A DNA stretch of 64,000 nucleotides from positions 186,001-250,000 of the forward strand of contig CAVWLF010000003.1 in assembly GCA_963755815.1 (NCBI GenBank), read 5' to 3'. This DNA is from Palsa-506 sp963755815. Its GTDB lineage: Bacteria > Actinomycetota > Actinomycetes > Streptosporangiales > Streptosporangiaceae. The notes beneath the pieces were generated by a model, which was not told the origin of the DNA, searched no databases, and worked only from the letters and a program-made list of their open reading frames with translations. Positions 1 to 7,522 of this stretch are shown here, piece by piece. The position numbers and the translations under genes were made by a program. Position 1 is the stretch's first letter. Each line of letters opens with the position of its first letter.

Positions 1-197
1 GGCTGGAAGTGGCCGTGATCGTCCCGCCGGACCAGCCCGCCCCGCTCCAGCGCCATCAGCAGCCGGGACGTGGTGCTCTTGGCCAGCCCGGTGGCCGCGG
101 TCAGCTCGGTGAACGTGACCGGGTCGGGCCCGTGCACGACCTCCCGGAGCAGCTGCGCTGCCCGGTCGACCGCCTGCGTTCCGGTAGGGCTCGCCAC
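1..197 (-). CDS. IclR-family transcriptional regulator, N-terminal part (gene runs off the left edge)
   Basis: The reverse strand reads VASPTGTQAVDRAAQLLREV followed by a winged helix-turn-helix in which TELTAATGLAKSTTSRLLMAL is the recognition segment and ERGGLVRRDDHGHF the wing. This is the typical N-terminus of IclR regulators, which usually control catabolic genes in response to a small-molecule ligand bound by a C-terminal GAF-like domain; that domain lies outside the window. I start at GTG 197 because AGGCGG precedes it and because the upstream ATG near 265 is in another frame. The gene diverges from the MttB-like methyltransferase gene, so it probably regulates it. About 65 residues are visible. 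Confidence 0.85.
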   Translation of the reverse strand, partial: MASPTGTQAVDRAAQLLREVVHGPDPVTFTELTAATGLAKSTTSRLLMALERGGLVRRDDHGHFQ

Positions 198-258
198 CGC
201 CGCCTCGTTCCCTGGAGTGCTCCGCAGCGTCCTGGACGCCCGGCGATATCCTCGCCGA

Positions 259-275
259 GTTCCATCTTACGGAAC
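259..275. promoter_or_regulatory. Candidate IclR operator palindrome
   Basis: A perfect 5-bp dyad, GTTCC-7 nt-GGAAC, lies in the divergent promoter region between the IclR-type gene and the methyltransferase gene. IclR proteins commonly bind imperfect palindromes of about 15 bp with TTCC/GGAA half-sites, so the size and base content fit. Binding is inference. Confidence 0.45.
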
Positions 276-389
276 CATGTTCTACTATGTGATCCTAGAT
301 TCGGGCCACCGGACGGTCAAGCGAGCCCGGTTTGGCTGCGCTGTACCGTTGGCTGATCAGGCACCGTTCTGCGTGGAACTGAGGTGGCG

Positions 390-1829
390 ATGTTCCTCAA
401 CCGCATGCCCCGTTACGAGATCCTGTCGGAGGATGCCGTCGGCGTCCTGGACAAGGGCTGGCGGCGCATCGTGTCCGAGATCGGCATTCAGTTCGCCAAG
501 CCGGAAGCGGTGGAACTGTTCCGCAAGGCCGGTCAGTCGGTCGACGGCGATGTCGTCCGGCTGGATCCGGAGTTCGTGCTGGAGCAGGTGGCGAAGGCGC
601 CGCGCGAGTTCGACGTCCAGGCCAGGAACCCGGCCAACAGCGTGCACATCGGCGGGGACCAGATGGTGTTCGGCGCCGTCTACGGCTCGCCGTTCGCGCG
701 CGAGGGTGACGTGCGCCGGGAAGCGACGATGTCTGACTTCCGCCGGCTGGCCATGCTGGCCCAGTCATTCCCCGAGCTTGACTCGGCCGGCGGGGTGATC
801 TGCGAGCCGAACGACACCCCGCTGGACTCCCGGCACCTCGACATGATCTACGCATTGCAGACCCTGACCGACAAGATCTACATGGGCAACGTGGTCTCCG
901 GCCCGAACGCCGCCGACACCATCGCGATGAGCGAGATCCTGTTCGGCGGCCGGGCCGCCATCGAGCAGACCCCGGCCACGATCTCGCTGATCAACTGCAA
1001 CTCGCCGCTCCGCTGGGACGACCGGATGCTCGACGCCCAGTTCGAGTACTGCGCCGCGAATCAGCCCGTGGTGCTGACCCCGTTTCTGCTCATGGGCGCG
1101 ATGTCCCCGGTCACGATTCCGGCCGCGCTGGTCCAGCAGCTAGCGGAGGCGCTGTCCGGGATCGCGCTCGCGCAGCTGATCCGGCCGGGCTGCCCGGTCA
1201 TCTTCGGCTCGTTCCTGTCCAACATCGACATGCAGTCCGGCTCGCCGAGCTTCGGCACTCCCGAATCGGGCATCGGGCTGCTGTGCACCGGGCAGCTGGC
1301 CCGGCATTTCGGCCTGCCGTTCCGTACCGGCGGCGGCCTGAACTCCAGCCAGACCGCGGACGCGCAGGCGGCCTACGAGTCGCTGATGACACTGCTGCCC
1401 ACGTTCCTGGCGGGCACGAACTTTGTCATGCACGCGGCCGGATGGCTGGAGGGCGGCCTGGTCAGCTGCTATGAGAAGTTCATCATCGACATCGAGTTGC
1501 TGCGGATGCTGCGGGTGGAGTTCACGCCGCTGGAGATCGACGAGGCATCGCTGGCGTTCGGCGCGCATGAGGAAGTCGGCCACGGCGGGCATTTCCTCGG
1601 CGCCGCGCACACCATGGACCGGTTCCGCGACTGCTTTTACCGGCCGCTGCTGTCGTCGACCTCGAACTACGAGCGCTGGCTGAAGCAGGGCGGCAAGGAT
1701 GCCACGGCGCGGGCCAGCGAGATCTCCGCCAAGACGCTGGACGGGTACGAGCCGCCGCCGATGGACGAGGCGATCCGGGCCGAACTTGAGGAGTTCGTCA
1801 TCCGCCGCCGCGCCGAGCTCGGCGACTAG
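390..1829 (+). CDS. MttB-superfamily (trimethylamine methyltransferase-like) protein, non-pyrrolysine type
   Basis: The 479-residue protein matches the COG5598/MttB family along its whole length: N-terminal EILSEDAVGVLDKG, a TIM-barrel core, and the C-terminal family block around HEEVGHGGHFLGAAHTMDRF. There is no in-frame amber codon, so this is the non-pyrrolysine branch. Characterised members demethylate quaternary amines such as glycine betaine, proline betaine or carnitine, passing the methyl group to a corrinoid protein. A GTG at 384 is possible, but TGAGG at 379-383 would abut it; ATG 390 gives a normal 6-nt spacing. No corrinoid protein or reactivase gene is visible in the window. The substrate is unknown; the divergent IclR-type gene suggests inducible catabolic control. 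Confidence 0.85.
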   Translation: MFLNRMPRYEILSEDAVGVLDKGWRRIVSEIGIQFAKPEAVELFRKAGQSVDGDVVRLDPEFVLEQVAKAPREFDVQARNPANSVHIGGDQMVFGAVYGSPFAREGDVRREATMSDFRRLAMLAQSFPELDSAGGVICEPNDTPLDSRHLDMIYALQTLTDKIYMGNVVSGPNAADTIAMSEILFGGRAAIEQTPATISLINCNSPLRWDDRMLDAQFEYCAANQPVVLTPFLLMGAMSPVTIPAALVQQLAEALSGIALAQLIRPGCPVIFGSFLSNIDMQSGSPSFGTPESGIGLLCTGQLARHFGLPFRTGGGLNSSQTADAQAAYESLMTLLPTFLAGTNFVMHAAGWLEGGLVSCYEKFIIDIELLRMLRVEFTPLEIDEASLAFGAHEEVGHGGHFLGAAHTMDRFRDCFYRPLLSSTSNYERWLKQGGKDATARASEISAKTLDGYEPPPMDEAIRAELEEFVIRRRAELGD

Positions 1830-1904
1830 GCCCGCCCGGCCGGAGCCGGGCGCCCCGCGGAGCGGACGCGGCCGGCCGTGGCCCGGAACGGTGCCGCCGG
1901 GAAT

Positions 1905-2729
1905 TCAGCGGCGCTTGGTGGCCTGGAGCGTGTAGCTGTGCGCCAGCCGCCAGGGCCGGTCGGCCAGCCGCCACTCGTGGCCGGCCTGCTCCATCTGCCC
2001 GGGCAGGGCTTCCCACGGCACGCTGTCGTGCTCGGTCAGGCCGGTCAGCTCCATTCCCGCGTCCAGCAGCGCGGTGACGATCTCGCCCAGGCCGTGGTTC
2101 CATTCGTTGGTCCGGTTGTGGGAGAAGGTCACGTCGGTTTGCACGTACGTGCCCCCCTCGTCCCAGACCTGCGGCTCCGCCCGCTCGAAGTAGGGGTATT
2201 CGATCACCAGCAGGCCGTCCTCCCGGCTGTCCTCGAGCGCCCACAGCATGGGGTGACCCTCCCGGATGAACAGCCGCCCGCCGGGCCGCAGCAGGCCGGC
2301 CACCACGTCGGCCCAGCGGCGGACGCTCGGCAGCCAGCACAGCGCGCCGATCCCGGTGAAGACCAGGTCGAACGCGGCGGCACCAAGGACGCCGACGGCG
2401 TCATACACGTCCGCCTCGACGAAGCTGGCGTCATCGCCGGTGCGCCCGGCCAGGCTCCGCGCCTGCTGCACCGCCGCGGGCGAGAAGTCCAGGCCGGTCA
2501 TCGAGGCGCCGAGCCGGGCCAGTGAGATCGTGTCGGTGCCGATGTGGCACTGCAGGTGCACTCCGCGCAGTCCGGCGATGTCGCCGAGCAGCGGCCGGTC
2601 GAACCGGACGACGGCACTGAGATAGGCGGAGTCAGTGACGAATTCCTCGACCGCGTAGTCCGGCGATGCGGCATGCGCGGGGGCCCGCTCATCCCAGCTG
2701 GCCCGGTTCAGCGCCTGGTAGTCCTCCAT
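1905..2729 (-). CDS. Class I SAM-dependent methyltransferase
   Basis: The 274-residue protein starts MEDYQALNRASWDERAPAHA, a usual opening of small-molecule methyltransferases of the Methyltransf_11/25 type. The SAM site is seen as VHLQCHIGTDTISLARLGA (motif I, with the glycine-rich loop replaced by CHIGTDT), then MTGLDFSPAAVQQARSLA and later DLVFTGIGALCWLPSVRRW. The start was taken at ATG 2729, leaving 4 bases after the stop of the upstream hydrolase gene; the longer open frame reaches into that gene. It is the last gene of a three-gene minus-strand operon with a hydrolase and a CoA-transferase. The methyl acceptor cannot be told from sequence. Confidence 0.85.
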   Translation of the reverse strand: MEDYQALNRASWDERAPAHAASPDYAVEEFVTDSAYLSAVVRFDRPLLGDIAGLRGVHLQCHIGTDTISLARLGASMTGLDFSPAAVQQARSLAGRTGDDASFVEADVYDAVGVLGAAAFDLVFTGIGALCWLPSVRRWADVVAGLLRPGGRLFIREGHPMLWALEDSREDGLLVIEYPYFERAEPQVWDEGGTYVQTDVTFSHNRTNEWNHGLGEIVTALLDAGMELTGLTEHDSVPWEALPGQMEQAGHEWRLADRPWRLAHSYTLQATKRR

Positions 2730-2733
2730 GGCA

Positions 2734-3555
2734 CTACCGTCGCACACTGTCCCCCGGCCGTCTCGCCAGCACCGGGGCAACGCGGTTGTCCAGCCACTCC
2801 AGCACCAGCGCACCGAAGGCCGCCGGCTGCTCGAACGGCAGGTAATGGCCGGCCTGCGGGAGCACCGAGTAGCTGGCCGCCGGGAAAGCGCTCAGCGCGC
2901 GGAACTGGTCGGCGTATCCGCCGATCCGGTCCTGCCGCCCGGCCAGGATGCAGGCCGGTCCCGGATACCCGGCGGTATCGTCCTCGTCCGGCGCCTGGTA
3001 GCCAGCCGCCCGCAGCCGCTCCAGGTACTCCTCGTCGCCGGGCCGCGCCGCGGTCAGCGCGGCGGCGACCCGGCCGGCTATCTCGGCGGAGCGGTTGCCG
3101 ATGGCCAGGGCCAGGTGCTCCCGCAGGTGGGCGGGCACGCGATCCAGCCAGGGCCCGGGCCCGGGATCGGCGGGCGGCCCGGGCAGTTCGCGCTCTCCGG
3201 GCGCCAGCAGCCTGGCCCCGGCGCAGATGAGCAGCAAGCCGGTGACGCCGGCCGGCCTCCGCCGGGCCAGCGTGGCCGCGATGTAGCCGCCGTAGGACCA
3301 GCCGGCCAGCAGGACCGGGCCGCCGCCCAGCGGGCCGTCGATGAACGCCGAGACCGCGTCGGCGACGCCCGCCGGGTCGGGCGGCCCGGCCGGGGACTCG
3401 CCGTGCCCGGGCAGGTCGGGGTAGATCCGCCGGAGGCCGGGCCGCAGCCCGAGCACCGGCTCCATGGCCGCCGCCATCACCGACCGGTCCAGGCCGAATC
3501 CGTGCAGGCACACGACCGGCTCGCCCATCCCATGCTCGTCCCAGGCGAGAGCCAT
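2734..3555 (-). CDS. Alpha/beta-fold hydrolase
   Basis: This 273-residue protein has the complete alpha/beta hydrolase layout: VVCLHGFGLDRS (oxyanion-hole HG), DLPGHGES, the nucleophile elbow GWSYGG with the catalytic serine, the acid in ILAGRQDRIGG and the histidine in LPQAGHYLPFEQP. It is an esterase- or lactonase-like cytoplasmic enzyme with no signal peptide. It is 45 bases downstream of the CoA-transferase gene and 4 bases upstream of the methyltransferase gene, so the three are probably one transcript. The substrate is not predictable. Confidence 0.88.
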   Translation of the reverse strand: MALAWDEHGMGEPVVCLHGFGLDRSVMAAAMEPVLGLRPGLRRIYPDLPGHGESPAGPPDPAGVADAVSAFIDGPLGGGPVLLAGWSYGGYIAATLARRRPAGVTGLLLICAGARLLAPGERELPGPPADPGPGPWLDRVPAHLREHLALAIGNRSAEIAGRVAAALTAARPGDEEYLERLRAAGYQAPDEDDTAGYPGPACILAGRQDRIGGYADQFRALSAFPAASYSVLPQAGHYLPFEQPAAFGALVLEWLDNRVAPVLARRPGDSVRR

Positions 3556-3600
3556 AGGGGCATGAAATCACGCCCGGATCGCCCGGGCCGCGGGCTGCGC

Positions 3601-4809
3601 TCAGGGCGTATCCGGCCCGGGCCGCCGCTCAGGTGAGTCCTCGCGCCCGGACAGCCAGGCGCGGATTTCCTGGCCATGCTCGTCCAGCGCCGGCGGCGGG
3701 CGGTCATACCGCGGGGCGGTGGCCGAGAACGTGAGCGGATTGCGGATGCCCGGCACCCCGGCCGCGCCCTGGCCCGCGATGACCACCGGCTCCAGCCCGA
3801 TCTGCGCGGCGAACTCGATGCCCGCCTCGACGGTGTTGATCGGCCCGCAGGGCACGCCGGCCGCGGTCAGCGCGCCGAACCACTCGGTGGCCGGCCGGTG
3901 GCGCAGGCCCTCGACCAGCAGCACCCGGAGCTGATCGCGGTTCGCGGTCCGGCCGTGGTTGGCGGCAAACCGCGGGTCGTCGGCGAGCCCGGGGTTCCCG
4001 ATCACCTCGCAGAGCCGCCGGAACTGGACGTTGTTGCCGGCCGCGATGACGAGTTCTCCCTCGGCGGTGGGCAGCGGCTCGTACGGGAACAGGCTGGGAT
4101 GGGAATTGCCCATCCGGTGCGGCACCACGCCGCCGGCCGCGTAGGCGCTCGTCTGGTTCACCATCCCGGACAGCGCGGCGGACAGCAGGTTGACCTCAAC
4201 GTGCTGGCCCAGGCCGGTGACGCTGCGCTGATGCAGGGCGGTCAGCACGCCGATGGCGGCCTGCAGGCCGGAGATCACGTCGAAGACGGCGACCCCGGCG
4301 CGGTACGGCGGGCCATCGGCGTCTCCGGTCAGGCTCATCAGCCCGGACATGGCCTGCACGATGAGGTCATATCCCGGCAGGCTGGCACCGCCGCCGGTAC
4401 CGAACCCGGTCACTGACGCGTAGATGATCGCCGGGTTCGCCGCGGCGACCGCGGCATAGTCGAGCCCGAACTTGCGCAGCCCGCCCGGCTTGAAGTTCTC
4501 CACCATGATGTCGGCGCGCCGGGTGAGCTCGGCGGCGGCCGCCCGGTCCGCCTCGTCCCGCAGGTCGAGCACCACGGATCGCTTGTTCCGGTTGATGGCC
4601 AGGTAGTACGTGGAGATGCCGTCGCGGACCGGCGGCACCCAGTGCCTGGTGTCGTCTCCGGCCGGGCTCTCCACCTTGATCACGTCGGCGCCCAGGTCGG
4701 CCAGCAGCATCGTGCAGTAGGGGCCGGCCAGCACCCGGGAGAAGTCGGCGATGAGGAGGCCAGCCAGCGGACCGCCCGCCTGGGCCGCGGCCGGACTGGG
4801 CTGACTCAC
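3601..4809 (-). CDS. CaiB/BaiF (family III) CoA-transferase
   Basis: The 402-residue protein carries family III signatures: ADFSRVLAGPYCTMLLADLGADVIKVE near the N-terminus, NRNKRSVVLDLR, ADIMVENFKPGGLRKFGLDY, and LPGYDLIVQAMSGLMSLTG, whose aspartate is the family's acylated catalytic residue. Such enzymes move CoA between organic acids (formate/oxalate, carnitine, bile acid or racemase-type reactions). It is the first gene of the minus-strand operon with the hydrolase and methyltransferase. It is read divergently from the phosphatase-like gene at 4932. The donor and acceptor acids are unknown. Confidence 0.92.
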   Translation of the reverse strand: MSQPSPAAAQAGGPLAGLLIADFSRVLAGPYCTMLLADLGADVIKVESPAGDDTRHWVPPVRDGISTYYLAINRNKRSVVLDLRDEADRAAAAELTRRADIMVENFKPGGLRKFGLDYAAVAAANPAIIYASVTGFGTGGGASLPGYDLIVQAMSGLMSLTGDADGPPYRAGVAVFDVISGLQAAIGVLTALHQRSVTGLGQHVEVNLLSAALSGMVNQTSAYAAGGVVPHRMGNSHPSLFPYEPLPTAEGELVIAAGNNVQFRRLCEVIGNPGLADDPRFAANHGRTANRDQLRVLLVEGLRHRPATEWFGALTAAGVPCGPINTVEAGIEFAAQIGLEPVVIAGQGAAGVPGIRNPLTFSATAPRYDRPPPALDEHGQEIRAWLSGREDSPERRPGPDTP

Positions 4810-4931
4810 GTCGGGTGCACATCCTTCAGCTCGCGCGGGACGGGCGCTGGCCTGGCTGCGGTCAGGCTACCAATGCCCCCGGGCGTCGCCGGCGGCGAGC
4901 CGAACGGCCAGGTCAGGTTACGCTGCGTTAG

Positions 4932-6746
4932 ATGGAAACCCCCTACGGAGAGATCCCGGACCGGTTCGTCAGGGACATGAGTCCCCGGGAGATGCACGAC
5001 TTCCTGCAGCGCAGCTACCGGCGCCGGAGCGTGCTCCGGGGGGCAGCGGCGCTGGGCGCCGCCGCCCTGGCCGGGCCGGTGCTCTGGCGCCAGCCATCGG
5101 CGCTGGCCGGGGCCACGCCGATCGGGCCGCAGTGGATCGCGTTCGGGACCGATCCGCGCGCGGCGATGTACGTCTCCTGGTCGGCGGGTACCGTTGCGGG
5201 CGCCGTCCCGGCCCCCCGGTCCCCGCACGTCCGCTGGGGCGCGGACGCCTCTTACGGCAGCCGGCTCCGGGCCGGGTCCGCCCGGGTGCCGGTCCCCGCC
5301 GCGGTGGCCAATGAGCCCGCCCAGCCCGTTTTCTACAACACCGCGCTGCTCAGCGGCCTGGCGGCCGGGACGACTTACCACTACTCGGTGAGCAACGACG
5401 GCCGCACCTGGGGGCCCGACAGTACCTTCACGACGGCCGGCGATGGCGCTGCGGGGTTTCGCTTCACGGCGTTCGGCGACGAGGCGGCCAGCGCCGCCCG
5501 GGCGGCACCCATGGTGCGCCTCGTCTCCTCCCTCAAGCCGGCCTTCCACCTCATCGCCGGCGACCTGGCCTACGCCACCACGAAACCGCTCAAGCTCCCT
5601 GACACCACCGGGTATGCCCCCGGCCAGTGGGACAAGTACCTGGCCATTGCCGGGCCCGGCGCGGCCCAGTCGATTCCGTGGCAGGCGGCGGTCGGCGCGC
5701 ACGAGATCGAGCCCCTCGAAGACCATGGCTACGCCGGCTTCGTCACCCGGTTCCCGCAGCCCTACGACCTGTCCTCCGGGTCGCCCGTCGTCCGCGGCTT
5801 TACCGTGGGCAACGTCGGGTTCGTCCAGCTCGACGGGAACGATGTCTCGGCTCAGGAGACCGCCAACACCGGCTACACCGGGGGACGTCAGACCGCGTGG
5901 CTGGAGCGGCAGCTGGCCGGCTATCGCTCGGCGGCCGGCATCGACTTCATCGTCGCGCTCTGCAACTGCTGCTGTTACTCAACCAACCAGACGCATGGCT
6001 CGGACGGCGGCCTGCGGCACGTGTGGGGGCCCCTGTTCGACAAGTATCAGGTCGACCTGGTGATCAGCGGCCATGTGCACGCCTATGAGCGGACGAATCC
6101 GATCCGGGCCGGTCAGCCGACCCGGAAAGTGAAATCGGGCGGGACCGTCGACCCGGTCGCGGACGGGACCACTTACATCTGCGCCGGGGGCGGCGGCAAC
6201 CACCTGTACACGAGCTGGTACGGCAGTACCGACGCCGGCGATGCCGGCGGCCCGGCCGCGCCGAGGGTATGGCAGTGGAGCGGCGGCGAAACCGCCAGCG
6301 GCGGCCGCGGAAAGTCAGTCGACGTGCCGGACCCGGCCGAGGGCTTCTCCGCCTTCCGCCGCGCCGTCTACAGCTGCCTGGTCGTCGACGTGACGCCGCC
6401 GGGCCCCGCTGACGCGCAGGCGCGCATGCACGTCCGGGCGCTGATGCCCGCGCAGACGCTGAGCGCCGTGACCTCCATCGCGGCTCCCGCGGTGATGGAC
6501 AGCGTGACGCTGGCGCGGAGCCGGGGCGCTGCGCCGGGCGCCGCTCCGTCCGGCGCCGCTTCGTCCGGCGGCCCGCCGGCGTGGCTGTACGGGGCCGGGG
6601 GAGCGGCCGTTATCGCGGCCGGCGGCGCGGCCTACATTGCCCGCCGGCGCGGCATCCGGGGCGGTGCGGAGCCCGGCGCGGCCGGGTCCGGTCCGGCGGC
6701 CGGCCACGACCCGCCTGCTCGCCGTGACGTCGACGACGACTGGTGA
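4932..6746 (+). CDS. Tat-exported purple acid phosphatase-like protein with altered metal motifs and a C-terminal membrane anchor
   Basis: The 604-residue protein has a twin-arginine signal (RRRSVLRG, residues 30-37, then a hydrophobic Ala/Gly stretch), a fibronectin-III-like domain and a metallophosphoesterase domain. Motif II (GDLAYA) and motif V (GHVHAYERTNP) are intact. The GNHE motif reads GAHE (about residue 254), and the metal-ligand His of the usual VxxH-type motif lies where NCCCYST is read (about residue 343). Activity may therefore be altered or absent. The C-terminus has a Gly/Ala/Ser linker, a transmembrane helix and an Arg-rich end, so it is probably anchored on the outer face of the membrane. 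The start is uncertain; ATG 4977 (MSPREMHD) is an alternative and neither has a strong ribosome site. Confidence 0.85.
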   Translation: METPYGEIPDRFVRDMSPREMHDFLQRSYRRRSVLRGAAALGAAALAGPVLWRQPSALAGATPIGPQWIAFGTDPRAAMYVSWSAGTVAGAVPAPRSPHVRWGADASYGSRLRAGSARVPVPAAVANEPAQPVFYNTALLSGLAAGTTYHYSVSNDGRTWGPDSTFTTAGDGAAGFRFTAFGDEAASAARAAPMVRLVSSLKPAFHLIAGDLAYATTKPLKLPDTTGYAPGQWDKYLAIAGPGAAQSIPWQAAVGAHEIEPLEDHGYAGFVTRFPQPYDLSSGSPVVRGFTVGNVGFVQLDGNDVSAQETANTGYTGGRQTAWLERQLAGYRSAAGIDFIVALCNCCCYSTNQTHGSDGGLRHVWGPLFDKYQVDLVISGHVHAYERTNPIRAGQPTRKVKSGGTVDPVADGTTYICAGGGGNHLYTSWYGSTDAGDAGGPAAPRVWQWSGGETASGGRGKSVDVPDPAEGFSAFRRAVYSCLVVDVTPPGPADAQARMHVRALMPAQTLSAVTSIAAPAVMDSVTLARSRGAAPGAAPSGAASSGGPPAWLYGAGGAAVIAAGGAAYIARRRGIRGGAEPGAAGSGPAAGHDPPARRDVDDDW

Positions 6747-6853
6747 CTGGCTGGCCTGACGTCCCGGTGCAGGCTCGCGTACCGTTCTCCCATGGGCGGC
6801 GGCCACGGCCACGGCAGGGCCGGCGAGGGCGCGGGTGGAGGGAGCAAGATGTC

Positions 6854-7510
6854 ATGAGCGAGTCTCTGGCCTACGGCGGCGCGGGCACGGCCCGCCGCGA
6901 CCGGACGCTGACCCTGTTCGGGCAGACGATGGCGTACGTGGCGGCCGCGACCGGCTTCTTCGCGCTCGGCGCCTATCTCGGCCGCAATCTGTCCTCGGGC
7001 TGGGCCATCGTGTGGTTCATCGCCGCCTTTGCCTGCCTGATCAGCATGAATTTCGCCGTGCGGCGGCCCGGGGCGCTGCCGGTCGTCCTGCTGCTCGCCG
7101 TCGGCTTGCTGCTCGGCCTGGCGATGGCGCCCACCCTCGTGTACTACGCGGTCGCGAATCCCCAGGCACTCTGGCAGGCCGGCGGCGCGACCGCGCTGTT
7201 CATCGCCGGTTTCGGGACGGCCGGCTATGCGGCCCGGCGGGACCTGTCGGGGATCGCCCGGCTATGTTTCTGGGCGCTCCTCGCGCTCATCGTGTTCGGC
7301 ATCGTGCTGATCTTCGTCCACATCCCGAACGGCGACCTCATCTACTCCGTTCTCGGCCTGGTCATCTTCGCGGGCCTGACCATGTTCGACTTTCAGCGGC
7401 TGCGGCGCTCGAAGGATCTCGATTCCGCGCCGCTGATCGCCGCGTCGATCTTCCTGGACGTGCTCAACGTGTTCCTGTTCTTCCTGCGGATCTTTTCCCG
7501 GAGCAGCTGA
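6854..7510 (+). CDS. Bax inhibitor-1 (BI-1)/YccA-family membrane protein
   Basis: The 218-residue protein begins MSESLAYGGAGTARRDRTLT and then has about seven hydrophobic helices, ending IFLDVLNVFLFFLRIFSRSS. The phrases LTLFGQTMAYVAAATGFFALGAYLG and LVIFAGLTMFDFQRLRRS, and the LDVLNVFLFFLRI tail, are classic BI-1/UPF0005 signatures. Bacterial members behave as pH-sensitive calcium-leak channels or as partners of membrane proteases; the role here is unknown. I start at ATG 6854 behind GGAGGGAG; the open frame extends upstream but has a non-hydrophobic, Arg-rich composition. It sits between two exported, C-terminally anchored proteins on the same strand, 12 bases before the next gene. Confidence 0.88.
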   Translation: MSESLAYGGAGTARRDRTLTLFGQTMAYVAAATGFFALGAYLGRNLSSGWAIVWFIAAFACLISMNFAVRRPGALPVVLLLAVGLLLGLAMAPTLVYYAVANPQALWQAGGATALFIAGFGTAGYAARRDLSGIARLCFWALLALIVFGIVLIFVHIPNGDLIYSVLGLVIFAGLTMFDFQRLRRSKDLDSAPLIAASIFLDVLNVFLFFLRIFSRSS

Positions 7511-7522
7511 AGAACGTGACGG

